A model generated the notes under the pieces. The model did not search any database and was not told the DNA's origin. It saw only the letters and a list, made by a program, of their open reading frames with translations. Source: DASWOJ01 sp964242415 (GTDB lineage Bacteria > Pseudomonadota > Alphaproteobacteria > Acetobacterales > Acetobacteraceae). From it: a stretch of DNA of 39,161 bases. The stretch lies in contig CAXTAT010000042.1 in NCBI GenBank assembly GCA_964242415.1, positions 1-39,161 on the forward strand, read 5' to 3'. Below are positions 16,918 through 25,113 of the stretch, piece after piece (position 1 is the stretch's first letter; each line of letters begins with the position of its first letter). The translations under genes were made by a program, and so were the position numbers.

Positions 16918-18347
16918 ACTGCGCCCTTGCGCTTCAGCACCGCCGGTACCGTGCGGGCCAGGATGGCGATGTCGTGCCACAGCGACCAGTTCTTTACATA
17001 CCAGGTGTCGAGCTGGACGCGTTGGTTATAGCCGGTGTCAGACCGTCCGCTAACCTGCCACAGCCCGGTCAGGCCGGGGCGGGCGGCATAGTAGTGGTGG
17101 ATGTCGTCGCCATAGCGCGGTACCTCGGCCTGCACGATGGGCCGCGGACCCACTAGGCTCATCTCCAGCCGCAGCACGTTGAACAACTGCGGCAGCTCGT
17201 CGAGGCTGGTCTGACGCAGCATGCGGCCGATCCATGTGACCCGCGGGTCATCGCGCAGCTTGCGCGTGGCGGCCCACTCGGCTGCGGCGCCCGGGTCGGT
17301 GTTGAGCAGGTGGGCCAGCACCGCCTCGCTGTCCGGCACCATCGAGCGGAACTTCAGGCAGGGGAAGCTGCGGCCCGACGCGCCGATCCGGCGGTGTGCA
17401 TACAGCACGGTTCCGCCGTCTATCTTCACCGCCGCAGCGATCAGCAGGAGCACCGGGGCCAGCACCACCAGCATCGCCAGGGCGCCGCCCAGGTCAATGG
17501 CCAGCTTGGCCGCCCGGGCGACCGGCTGCTGCAGGTTGTCGCGGTACGACCACAGCATCGCGTCATGGCTCAGCAGCCGCAGCGGCGTGCCGCCATGCAC
17601 CGGCAGGTCGTCCGGGCGCCGGACGATGGCGAACGGCACGCGGTCGCGCAGCAAGGACCGCGTCAGCTCGCGTGGCGGATCGTCCATCGCCAGCACGACT
17701 AGGTCGGCCTGATGCCTACGCAGCAGGACCGACCAGCGGCCATGCCGCATCGTGCCGATACGCGACGGATGCAGCACGCCGACAATGGAGTGGTCACGGC
17801 CAGCGCCGTCCAGCAGCCGCATGGCATGGTCCGCCATCTCGCCCTGGCCCACCACGATGGCCTGGCTCTGCCAGGCCTCGGACCCGTGCAGCGCTGCGCG
17901 GGCCGCGCCGCGGGCCAGCAACACGGCCGGACCCGCCATCAGCCACATGACCAGCAACGGCTCCCGCCCAGCGTCCAGCCGCAGCATGTATGCGAGGAAG
18001 CCCGAGCAGAGCAGGCCCGCCGCGCTGGCCGCAACGACATCGCGCACCTCGCGCAGACCGGACCGGCGCCGGCCGTAGTGTCGCAGCGCCGTGAAGCCCA
18101 GCATGACGAGGGCGGCTATGCCGGTCAGCATTTGCGCCGCACCATCCAACTCGCGTGCCTCATCGGCCTGCAGGCTGACCGCCCACACGGCGACGCCGAG
18201 CGAGGTCACCAGGGCCAGGGCGTCCGCCACCGCCAGCGCCGCCGCACAAGCGACGGCAGACGGACGGGTGGCCCGCCTGTCCTTGCGGACATGGTCAGTG
18301 GTCAGGCCTTCCGGCTCTTGGAGTTCGATAGGAGTAATCACAACCAT
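16914..18347 (-). CDS. Polyprenyl-phosphate sugar-1-phosphate transferase (WbaP/PssY-like)
   Basis: A 477-residue initiating enzyme. Four N-terminal membrane segments (about 35-150) and a CoA-binding-like Rossmann domain (AIVVGQGEMADHAMRLL) precede the catalytic phosphoglycosyltransferase domain. That domain has a re-entrant helix near residue 290, PCLKFRSMV, a basic/acidic DDPRVTWIGRMLRQTSLDELPQL motif region, SLVGPRPI, and RPGLTGLWQVSGRSD. It transfers a hexose-1-phosphate from a nucleotide sugar to undecaprenyl phosphate, the first step of repeat-unit assembly. Start chosen at 18347, which has a GGAAG nine bases upstream; an ATG 15 codons earlier (18392) lacks one. It heads the leftward five-gene operon. 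Confidence 0.93.
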   Translation of the reverse strand: MVVITPIELQEPEGLTTDHVRKDRRATRPSAVACAAALAVADALALVTSLGVAVWAVSLQADEARELDGAAQMLTGIAALVMLGFTALRHYGRRRSGLREVRDVVAASAAGLLCSGFLAYMLRLDAGREPLLVMWLMAGPAVLLARGAARAALHGSEAWQSQAIVVGQGEMADHAMRLLDGAGRDHSIVGVLHPSRIGTMRHGRWSVLLRRHQADLVVLAMDDPPRELTRSLLRDRVPFAIVRRPDDLPVHGGTPLRLLSHDAMLWSYRDNLQQPVARAAKLAIDLGGALAMLVVLAPVLLLIAAAVKIDGGTVLYAHRRIGASGRSFPCLKFRSMVPDSEAVLAHLLNTDPGAAAEWAATRKLRDDPRVTWIGRMLRQTSLDELPQLFNVLRLEMSLVGPRPIVQAEVPRYGDDIHHYYAARPGLTGLWQVSGRSDTGYNQRVQLDTWYVKNWSLWHDIAILARTVPAVLKRKGAV

Positions 18348-18695
18348 GGCTTGTTCTTCCGTCAACACGTCAAGGCGATGCCGGTTTGGCACCGTGTTCG
18401 TCGGCGGGGCGAGTCCTATGGTTTCTTATGATTTGCGCTCTGGACTGTCAGTCTTGGATCAATCTGCACCTACAGCTTTAACGTTTGATTCAGCCAAATG
18501 CCAAGGCCGCATGAAGATTTTCCAGGTTTGTGATGTATTGGAGCAGTCGATGCCCGATCTTGGTACAGGTTGGTACACGGCAGCACTCCGACCCCTGGGC
18601 GCTTCACCGCTTTGCGCTTGCGCGTCGCGCAAGCCTGTGCCGCAACCTGCCCGCGCCAGCGGAGACCACCCCCCAGCCGGCGCTACGGAGCGGAC
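18348..18695. promoter_or_regulatory. Divergent, AT-richer intergenic region (candidate promoters)
   Basis: This region lies between two divergent operons. Bases 18416-18540 are clearly AT-richer than the surroundings, as expected for promoters. On the minus strand, CTGACA (complement of about 18448-18453) is followed 17 bases later by TAAGAA, a weak sigma-70-like candidate for the WbaP operon. No good palindromic Crp/Fnr site was found; ttgattcagccaaa (from 18485) is only a half-match to the Fnr consensus. Confidence 0.35.
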
Positions 18696-20510
18696 ATGCC
18701 CTACCCAGCCCTCGCCACTCGCCCGGCGGCCAGAGTCGCCTACGTCGGGCTGCTCGCCGGCATCGCCGTGCTGCTCGCGTGGTTCACCTTGCCCGCGCTG
18801 GGCAGCACCTACAACGAGGGATTCCAAACCAGCATCGTCATGAACGCCTACGCCATCCTGCACGGCGGGCTGGCGGACGTGGACCCGTTGCACGGCCTGA
18901 ACAACGACTTCCTGTTCTACACCCGCCTCGGCGTCTCCATCGCGCTCGCCGGGCTGATCAAGCTCGGCCTGCCCGCGGCGGCGGCCTTCCGCCTGCTGAT
19001 GCTGGCCTCGCTGGCGCTGCTGGTGGCGGCCAATGCCGGCCTGCTGGCCTGGCGCTACCGCATCCATCCGCTGCTTGCCTGTGTGCCGCTGCTGCTGTTC
19101 CCGGGGCTGTTCGAATCGGCCTGGTTCTTCAATGACAACGTGCTGTCCGCTGCCCTGTCGAGCACCGCCGTGCTGCTGTTCTGGTCCCGCGTGTCGCTGC
19201 CGGCCACCGCAGGCGCCGCGGTGCTGTGGGGCCTCGCGGTGGCCTGCCGCAGCGACGCCGCGCTGATCGCCCCCGCCTTTGCCATCCTGGGGTGGTTCGC
19301 GCTGCCGACCTGGGGCGCCCGGCTGCGGCACGCCCTGGTTGCCGGCCCCATCGCCGTCGCGATTCCCGTCCTGATCTACGCTGGCTTCGGCCTCAACATC
19401 CTCGACATCCTGCCGCTGACCCGGCGCGCCACCGAGCTGTGGGCCCGCAAGGAAACCTGGGCCCACGTGCTGCAGCCGTTCCTCAAGGGGTTCGCGCTGC
19501 CGGGCCTGCTGGCGCTCGCGGCCGGCGCGGTGGCGGTCCTGCGGCGGCGGCGCTGGCTGGAAGCGCTGCTCTGCCTCGCCGTGCCGCTGCTCTATGTGGC
19601 CGCGTATGGGCGGATGCTGTCCGAGGTCCGCTACCTGCTGCCGCTGACGCCGTTTTTCGGGATCCTGATGATCGAGGGCTGGAACGCCCTCCAGGCTGCC
19701 AGCCCCGGCATGCGGCGGGCGGCGGGCGCCGCCTTCGCGCTGGCGTTGCTCACCTGCATCCTGCCGCCATCCGTGCGGGGCCGGCCGCTGCACTTCATGG
19801 CGGCCGACCACGACATGCCCCGGCCGGCGCTCGGCCGGATTTGGTCGCCGGTGCTAGGGATGTGGTGGAACCGCACGCTCGACGAGGGCGCCGCGGCGCT
19901 CGCCGCCGCCCTGGAGACCAGCATCGCGCAGGCCGCAGCCCAGCCAGGGCGCACGGCGCTGGTCGTAAGCACATACTGGTCGTCGGACCGGATGGTCGAC
20001 CTGATCCTGTGGGAGCACGGCTTCACGCTGAACCAATCCGCCGCCCCGGCTGCCTGCCGCACGATCGCCGAGACGTTCACCCAAGGGGGCCTCCGGAACG
20101 GTGGCCAGAACGCCGGCGTCAGGGTCGTGCATCTGCGCCCCCACATTCCGATGATCCCGACCGAGCGCGCCGCGGTGAACTGGGAGGTCCTGGCCGTCCC
20201 CTGCCTACAGGCGCTCGGGACCAGTGAGGCAGCACACGTCCTGGTTGCAGGCTGGACGGGGCTGCTGGAGCCTCCCGCGGCCTTGGAAATGCCCGGCGTC
20301 GTGCCGCTGCTGCTTCCGTCGCTCGATATCACCCGCCTGGCGCGGCCGCTTGCCGCCCAGCGTTATAGCTACTACGTCGCCGAGGCGCCGCTTGCCGCAA
20401 TTCCGCTGCTTTTGGAGCATGCAGTTGATGTCTCGGAGCTGGACGCCGCCCGGGCGGCGCTCGCGGATGGCCGGATTTGGTCAGCCAGCAGGCTGGCTGG
20501 CGATCGTTGA
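18696..20510 (+). CDS. Polytopic membrane protein, GT-C-like glycosyltransferase (paralogue 2)
   Basis: A 604-residue paralogue of the protein at 1605, alignable over the whole length including the soluble tail of about 190 residues. It shares the conserved loop (TYNEGFQT), NDNVLSAALSSTAVLLFW, ACRSDAAL, YGRMLSEVRYLLPLTPFFGIL and the tail motif HIPMIPTER. There are about 10-11 membrane segments. Start chosen at ATG 18696 with GGAG five bases upstream, which is a strong site; an open frame extends upstream to a TTG at 18570 without one. A role as a polyprenyl-phosphate-sugar-dependent transferase decorating the polymer is inferred from architecture. It is divergent from the WbaP operon and 142 bases ahead of a Crp/Fnr gene. 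Confidence 0.82.
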   Translation: MPYPALATRPAARVAYVGLLAGIAVLLAWFTLPALGSTYNEGFQTSIVMNAYAILHGGLADVDPLHGLNNDFLFYTRLGVSIALAGLIKLGLPAAAAFRLLMLASLALLVAANAGLLAWRYRIHPLLACVPLLLFPGLFESAWFFNDNVLSAALSSTAVLLFWSRVSLPATAGAAVLWGLAVACRSDAALIAPAFAILGWFALPTWGARLRHALVAGPIAVAIPVLIYAGFGLNILDILPLTRRATELWARKETWAHVLQPFLKGFALPGLLALAAGAVAVLRRRRWLEALLCLAVPLLYVAAYGRMLSEVRYLLPLTPFFGILMIEGWNALQAASPGMRRAAGAAFALALLTCILPPSVRGRPLHFMAADHDMPRPALGRIWSPVLGMWWNRTLDEGAAALAAALETSIAQAAAQPGRTALVVSTYWSSDRMVDLILWEHGFTLNQSAAPAACRTIAETFTQGGLRNGGQNAGVRVVHLRPHIPMIPTERAAVNWEVLAVPCLQALGTSEAAHVLVAGWTGLLEPPAALEMPGVVPLLLPSLDITRLARPLAAQRYSYYVAEAPLAAIPLLLEHAVDVSELDAARAALADGRIWSASRLAGDR

Positions 20511-20652
20511 TGAGCCGTGATTATATTGCACCGCAGCATCGTGATCGCTAAGTTAATCTATGTTAGAAACTCCGGGATGAGAATTAGGTTAAGGTCTTCC
20601 GTAACGCCTGGGTGTTTGAAATCGAACCAACCCGCGCGGTGGAGAGCAGTCG

Positions 20653-21396
20653 ATGAAAGTTCTGTCTGGCCCGTTCCGCACGACGAACGCAATCCTGGCG
20701 GCACTGCCGCCGGAGGACATCAGCAAGCTGCGTCCGCATATGACCCGCATGCGCCTAGTGCCGCAGCAGCGTCTGATCGAGAGCGGCCAAGCGACCGAGC
20801 ATGTTTTCTTCATCGAGGAGGGCATCGCCTCCCTGGTGGCGGAGCCGGAGGACGGCAGCCCCGGCGTGCAGGTCGCGATGATCGGGCGGGAGGGCATGGT
20901 CGGCGGTCTGGCGCTGCTGGGCGGCTCGGAGTCTTATGCCTGCACGATGGTGCAGGTGCCCGGCCCGGCGCTGCGCATCACCGTCGCCAATCTGCTGCAG
21001 TGCTTCGAGGAGTGCCCGGCGCTGCGCGACGCCTGCCTGCAGTACGTCCAGGCGCTGACCCGCCAAGTGATGAGCACCGCCGCCAGCAACGCGCGCAACA
21101 CCCTGGCCGAGCGCTGCGTGCGCTGGCTGCTGATGGCGCATGACCGGATGGAGGAGGACGACCTGCCGGTGACGCACGAGGCGCTGTCGGCCATGCTGGG
21201 CGTGCGCCGGTCCGGCGTGACGGTGGCGACGGCGGCGTTGCAGGAGGCCGGGCTGATCCGAACCCGGCGCGGCCATATCCGCGTGCTGGACCGGCCGGGC
21301 CTGGAGGCGGTCGTCGCCGGCCGGGCCATCCGCCGCCGCACCCTTGGCCGGGCGGGCGCAGACGACCCGGGCCGGGCGATGGGAGCCGGCGCATGA
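20653..21396 (+). CDS. Crp/Fnr-family transcription regulator, coupled to the export gene
   Basis: A 247-residue protein with an N-terminal cyclic-nucleotide-binding-like beta-roll (about 15-135; IEEGIASLVAEPEDGSP...MIGREGMVGGLALLGG). A dimer helix and a C-terminal winged helix-turn-helix follow (LPVTHEALSAMLGVRRSGVTVATAALQEAG, then a RRGHIRVLDRPGLE wing). No Fnr-type Cys cluster is seen, so it is not an iron-sulfur oxygen sensor of Fnr type. The ligand is unknown; cyclic di-GMP is possible, as for Clp in Xanthomonas, but unproven. GGAGAG lies a few bases before the ATG. Its stop overlaps the Wza-like gene (ATGA), so regulator and exporter are translated together. Confidence 0.92.
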   Translation: MKVLSGPFRTTNAILAALPPEDISKLRPHMTRMRLVPQQRLIESGQATEHVFFIEEGIASLVAEPEDGSPGVQVAMIGREGMVGGLALLGGSESYACTMVQVPGPALRITVANLLQCFEECPALRDACLQYVQALTRQVMSTAASNARNTLAERCVRWLLMAHDRMEEDDLPVTHEALSAMLGVRRSGVTVATAALQEAGLIRTRRGHIRVLDRPGLEAVVAGRAIRRRTLGRAGADDPGRAMGAGA

Positions 21397-21959
21397 GCGG
21401 CCCGCTTCGCCTGTGCCGGGCCGTCCCGGTTGTGGCGCTGTTGCTCGGCGGCTGCTCCCCCGGGCGGGGCCTCACCTCCCTTCCCGACTACCACGCCGCG
21501 GGCTACACGCTGGGCAGCGGCGACCAGGTCCGCATCATCACCTTCGGCGAGGACCAGTTGACCGGCGAGTTCCGCGTCGATGACCAGGGCCGCATCTCGC
21601 TGCCGCTGCTGGGCAGCGTTACCGCCGCCGGGCTGGTGCCGCAGCAGTTGGAGACGCAGATCAGCAATGGCCTCAAGACGCGCAACCTGCTGCGCAACCC
21701 GAGCGTCAGCGTCGAGGTGCTGGCCTACCGCCCGGTGTTCGTGCTCGGCGAGGTCGCCAAGCCCGGCCAGTACCCTTACCAGCCCGGCATGACCATGCTG
21801 ACCACCGTGGCGGTCGCGGGCGGCTTCACCTATCGCGGCGTGCAGGACTACGCCGACGTGGTGCGGACCAACAAGGGCACCGCGCAGGAGGGCCTGATCA
21901 CGCCCAGCTCGTTCATCGCGCCCGGCGACGTGATCAAGGTGTTCGAACGCCGGTTCTGA
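21393..21959 (+). CDS. Polysaccharide export lipoprotein (Wza family, short form)
   Basis: A 188-residue outer-membrane lipoprotein with a lipobox (VALLLGGC) near residue 21. The poly_export domain (YTLGSGDQVRIITFGEDQLTGEFRVDDQGRISLPLLG) is followed by one SLBB-like domain (PVFVLGEVAKPGQYPYQPGMTMLTTVAVAGGFTYRG) and a final strand (IAPGDVIKVFERRF). It is about half the length of E. coli Wza and lacks the C-terminal transmembrane helix, so the outer-membrane pore is probably supplied by another protein, perhaps the beta-barrel protein at 8112. It is coupled to the upstream Crp/Fnr gene. Confidence 0.93.
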   Translation: MSGPLRLCRAVPVVALLLGGCSPGRGLTSLPDYHAAGYTLGSGDQVRIITFGEDQLTGEFRVDDQGRISLPLLGSVTAAGLVPQQLETQISNGLKTRNLLRNPSVSVEVLAYRPVFVLGEVAKPGQYPYQPGMTMLTTVAVAGGFTYRGVQDYADVVRTNKGTAQEGLITPSSFIAPGDVIKVFERRF

Positions 21960-22271
21960 TGCGGCCACGGCGATGAGGGTGCTGAGGCGAGGGTTGCCGG
22001 CTGGAGCGGGGCCGGACGGCACGCCGCTGTTGAATGAGGCCAAACCCGGCCGATAAGGCCAGGGGCCTCGAACGGCCCGCAACCATCCTGCGCCGAAGCG
22101 GTGGGCCGGGGACGCCTTGCGGCCTCGTCCGATTGCATCGCTGCGGCATGCGCTGTGGGACTTGTCTGTCCATAACCGGGACTCCATGCGATGCTTACGA
22201 GACCGGGACGGTTGGCCCGCCCAGCCGGGCTAAGACTTTTAACCTAGACCTGAGTTGGAGTATTGGTTGCC
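21960..22271. other. Intergenic stretch without a convincing gene
   Basis: This stretch lies between the export lipoprotein and the acyltransferase. Small frames here are not convincing. AT-richer bases at 22225-22270 (acttttaacctagacctgag) precede the acyltransferase and may contain its promoter. No terminator with a T-run was seen. Confidence 0.4.
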
Positions 22272-23423
22272 ATGCAAACGAGGACCCTAAGCAGTTACCT
22301 CCTAGGGACGGCTGGGGTCGGCCGGCATCCGACATTTTCCGACCGCCTGACTGTCACGAAGAACCGGCCCGCCGGCTTCGACTACTTGCGTATCGTCTTG
22401 GCGTCGAGCGTGATCCTTTGGCACAGCCGGCTGATTTCCTACGGGATCGACGCGCCGGGCGGCCTCTGGGAGCATGTGCTGGAACCCTTGGCAATGCTGA
22501 TCGTGCCGATGTTCTTCGCCCTCAGCGGCTTCCTGGTCGCGGGCAGCCTGGAGCGGTCTCGGTCGCTGTTCAACTTCCTGGGCCTGCGGGTGTTCCGCAT
22601 CATGCCCGCCCTGTCGGTCGAGGTGCTGATTTCAGCCTTCATCTTCGGCCCGCTGCTCACGACCTACAGCCTGCCCGAATATTTCGGTGACCATGACCTG
22701 CACCTATACTTGCTGAACATTGTTGGCGACATTCACTACAAGCTGCCGGGGGTGTTTCAGGACAATCCCAGCACCCTGGTCAATGGCCAGCTCTGGACGG
22801 TGCCTTACGAGTTGGTTTGCTACTTGCTGCTGTCGGTGCTGGCAGTCTCCGGGATTGTCCGCCGGCGCAACTTGCTGCTGGGTTTCCTATGCGTTTACTA
22901 TGCCGCACAGCTTGCCAACACCCTGCTTCGTCCCAGCACCAACTTCCAGGGGGCGGGCGGCTCGACCATTGTGATGTCGTTCGTCGCCGGGTTGGTCCTG
23001 TTCTGCTACCGCGAGCAGATCACCTGGTCGAAGTTGCTGTTCCTGGCAATGCTGGTCATCTCAATCGCGCTGCCGATGTTCATCCCCAAGGGCATGCGCT
23101 TCGCCGCAGTGCCGATCGCCTACGTGACCGTTTACCTTGGGCTAACGAGTCCGCCTCGCAACCGGCTGGTCCTGAGCGGCGACTATTCGTATGGCCTGTT
23201 TCTGTATGGGTTTCCCGTCCAGCAAGCAGTCTATGCCTCAGGCCCCTACTTCCGCGATTGGTACACCAACCTCCTGGTTGCCATTCCCGTCACCGTAGTG
23301 ATTGCTGCGACATCCTGGTGGTTCATCGAGAAGCCGGTCCTCAGCCACCGGGCCAAGCTGATCGCGATCGAGGATTGGTATGTGCGCCGCTTCCGCACCG
23401 GGCTGAAGTCGCGGCAGCTTTAG
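22272..23423 (+). CDS. Acyltransferase family 3 membrane protein
   Basis: A 383-residue protein with about 10 membrane segments. It has family motifs: FDYLRIVLASSVILWHS (conserved Arg and catalytic-type His), MFFALSGFLVAGS, GQLWTVPYELVCYLLL, and the final WWFIEKPVLSHR. Such proteins O-acetylate or otherwise acylate exopolysaccharides and O-antigens, moving acyl groups across the inner membrane. There is no C-terminal SGNH domain. Start chosen at ATG 22272 with GGAG 11 bases upstream; an in-frame TTG at 22263 sits too close to that site. It probably decorates the polymer made by this locus. Confidence 0.92.
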   Translation: MQTRTLSSYLLGTAGVGRHPTFSDRLTVTKNRPAGFDYLRIVLASSVILWHSRLISYGIDAPGGLWEHVLEPLAMLIVPMFFALSGFLVAGSLERSRSLFNFLGLRVFRIMPALSVEVLISAFIFGPLLTTYSLPEYFGDHDLHLYLLNIVGDIHYKLPGVFQDNPSTLVNGQLWTVPYELVCYLLLSVLAVSGIVRRRNLLLGFLCVYYAAQLANTLLRPSTNFQGAGGSTIVMSFVAGLVLFCYREQITWSKLLFLAMLVISIALPMFIPKGMRFAAVPIAYVTVYLGLTSPPRNRLVLSGDYSYGLFLYGFPVQQAVYASGPYFRDWYTNLLVAIPVTVVIAATSWWFIEKPVLSHRAKLIAIEDWYVRRFRTGLKSRQL

Positions 23424-23430
23424 CTGGCTT

Positions 23431-23447
23431 CCCTCCCGGGGGGAGGG
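23431..23447. terminator. GC hairpin between convergent genes
   Basis: ccctccc/gggaggg forms a perfect 7-bp stem with a 3-base loop, just after the acyltransferase stop and ahead of the convergent GH16-like gene. No T-run follows on either strand. It may be a bidirectional stop or a REP-like element; the flanking gccgggctgagg resembles the sequence at 38766. Confidence 0.4.
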
Positions 23448-23536
23448 CCGGGCTGAGGCAGGCAGCAAGGGCCACGCAAGCCGGCTTGAGGACGAAATCC
23501 GCCTCCTCCGGTCGAGGCGACCGGCCCAGGCCAGCG

Positions 23537-24715
23537 CTACTTCACCCCGTTCTCAGGCGAGGCGCGTAGGCTGTCGGGGTCGGCGATGTTGCCGTACCAC
23601 CCGGAAATTTCCTGCACCACGATCGTCCAGCCGTCAGGGATACCGTCATTGTCCTTTGCCGACCCAGCCCCGCGGGAGAAGCTGGGGATCGCCTGGTTGC
23701 CGATGATCAGGTGCATGGCGACCGGCTTGCGCTGCTGGTCGGCCGGATCGACGTAGGTGTCCGGCGCATATTCCATGTAGCTGGTGGCAACCAGCTTGCC
23801 GTCCACGATCACGTCGAGCAGGTGGCTGCCGTCGCCGCGCCAGTTTCCCACCAAGTCGTGGAACCCGTCGGACCAGTCGAACGGCGTCCCCTCGAACTCG
23901 GGGTTGTTGGACCGGTCATAATAGCGCCAGCCATTCCCGTTGGCCCAGTACACCCCATGCGGCTTCGTCCCCCACTTGGTGCCGTAGATGTCGGGCGTGC
24001 CGAAGTCGATCTGGTAGCCCGGCGGAACCGGGTTGCGGGGGAAGTTGTCGTTCCAATCGATCTCGAAGCTGATCCCACTGGCGCGATACAGCGCGTCCGG
24101 GCCATTGAAGCCCTGGTAAGGGCTGCCGCCCGGCCCCGGCGACGTCTGCTGGCCCGTGAACATCCAGATTGGCGCCCAGGAGTGCCCGCCCTTCGGGCTG
24201 CGATAGCGCACCTTCAGCGTCATGCCCGGCCGCCACTCGAACGGCAGCCGCACCATCGCCGCCCAGACGTGGCCGGGGCTGCAATCGCTGCGCCGCTGCG
24301 CGCACTCCGCACGCAGGTGCATCCCGTCCGGCGCCATCACGTGCAGGTCGTCGGGGTCGCCGGGCGCGGTATGCCGGGCGACGGCGGCGAAGGTGCCGTT
24401 GCCGGGCTGGCCGGTGTCCACCGGGCTGCCAATCGCGTTGTTGAGGTCGCCCACCATGTAGTTCAAGAAGAACCGGTCGCGGATCGACTGCGCCGTCGTC
24501 ATGTTCGCCCCACGCTGCGCGCTGCCCATCACGAGCGAGAACGCATTGCGCGACCCCGGCGCCAGCGTCAGGCCATGACCCGGCGATGCACCGGATACCA
24601 CCGGCAATGCCCCGGTCAGCGGCTGATTCGGCTTATTCAGGAAGGTGGGATCGGCAAGGCTGGGTCCAGCAGCCAGGAGGGCTGTGGCGCACAGGGCGGC
24701 AAGGCGTCGGAGCAT
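23537..24715 (-). CDS. Secreted GH16-like / concanavalin-A-like polysaccharide-acting protein
   Basis: A 392-residue protein with a signal peptide (MLRRLAALCATALLAAGPSLA) and a beta-sandwich pattern. SWAPIWMF (about 179-186) and SFEIDWNDNF (about 216-225) resemble the GH16 active-site strand pair W-PA-W-L and E-I-D-x-x-E. Here the would-be nucleophile Glu218 and Asp220 are present, but the acid/base Glu is Asp223 or Asn222. The protein may be a GH16 variant, a lyase-like relative or a non-catalytic lectin. Start chosen at 24715 because it gives the signal peptide and has AGAGG six bases upstream; the frame continues 48 codons further up. Location suggests trimming or binding of the exopolysaccharide outside the cytoplasm. 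Confidence 0.72.
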   Translation of the reverse strand: MLRRLAALCATALLAAGPSLADPTFLNKPNQPLTGALPVVSGASPGHGLTLAPGSRNAFSLVMGSAQRGANMTTAQSIRDRFFLNYMVGDLNNAIGSPVDTGQPGNGTFAAVARHTAPGDPDDLHVMAPDGMHLRAECAQRRSDCSPGHVWAAMVRLPFEWRPGMTLKVRYRSPKGGHSWAPIWMFTGQQTSPGPGGSPYQGFNGPDALYRASGISFEIDWNDNFPRNPVPPGYQIDFGTPDIYGTKWGTKPHGVYWANGNGWRYYDRSNNPEFEGTPFDWSDGFHDLVGNWRGDGSHLLDVIVDGKLVATSYMEYAPDTYVDPADQQRKPVAMHLIIGNQAIPSFSRGAGSAKDNDGIPDGWTIVVQEISGWYGNIADPDSLRASPENGVK

Positions 24716-25113
24716 GGCAACCTCTGTTCGGACCTCGTCCCACCCCTGGGTCGGCACTTGGTTAGGCGGCTCGACACGAGGCAGCCAGGGCAGCACGGCT
24801 TCGTGGCACGGTTTCAGGGTCCAATCCAAGTGCCATAACAGCGGGTCCAGCCAGAACACCCGTCTGCCGGGCGTCCGCCGCAGGAAGTTCGATTAGAACA
24901 GGACGCTGCTGCTGCGGCCTTGAGGACTCCGAGCACGACCGTATCCACCCGATGCGGACTTCTGCTGCCGGCGCGCTCGCCTTGGACATGCGTCGGTGCA
25001 GATGATCGGTCTGGCGCCCCCACCATCCCGTCGCACTTCTGCTGTTCACCTAATCGCAAGCTTTATACGGCAACCTGGACAACGCAGCAGCTTCAGATCT
25101 GGTTGTCAGGCTC
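24716..25113. other. Divergent intergenic region between the GH16-like and GGDEF-EAL genes
   Basis: This stretch contains the promoters of two divergent genes. AT-richer sequence at 25040-25095 (ttcacctaatcgcaagctttatacgg) precedes the GGDEF-EAL gene, but spacing between possible -35 and -10 elements is not standard. No gene or clear operator was seen. Confidence 0.4.

Noticed and set aside
18481..18500. Fnr/Crp operator at ttgattcagccaaa
   Set aside because: Only one half-site matches the TTGAT-N4-ATCAA consensus; not enough to call.
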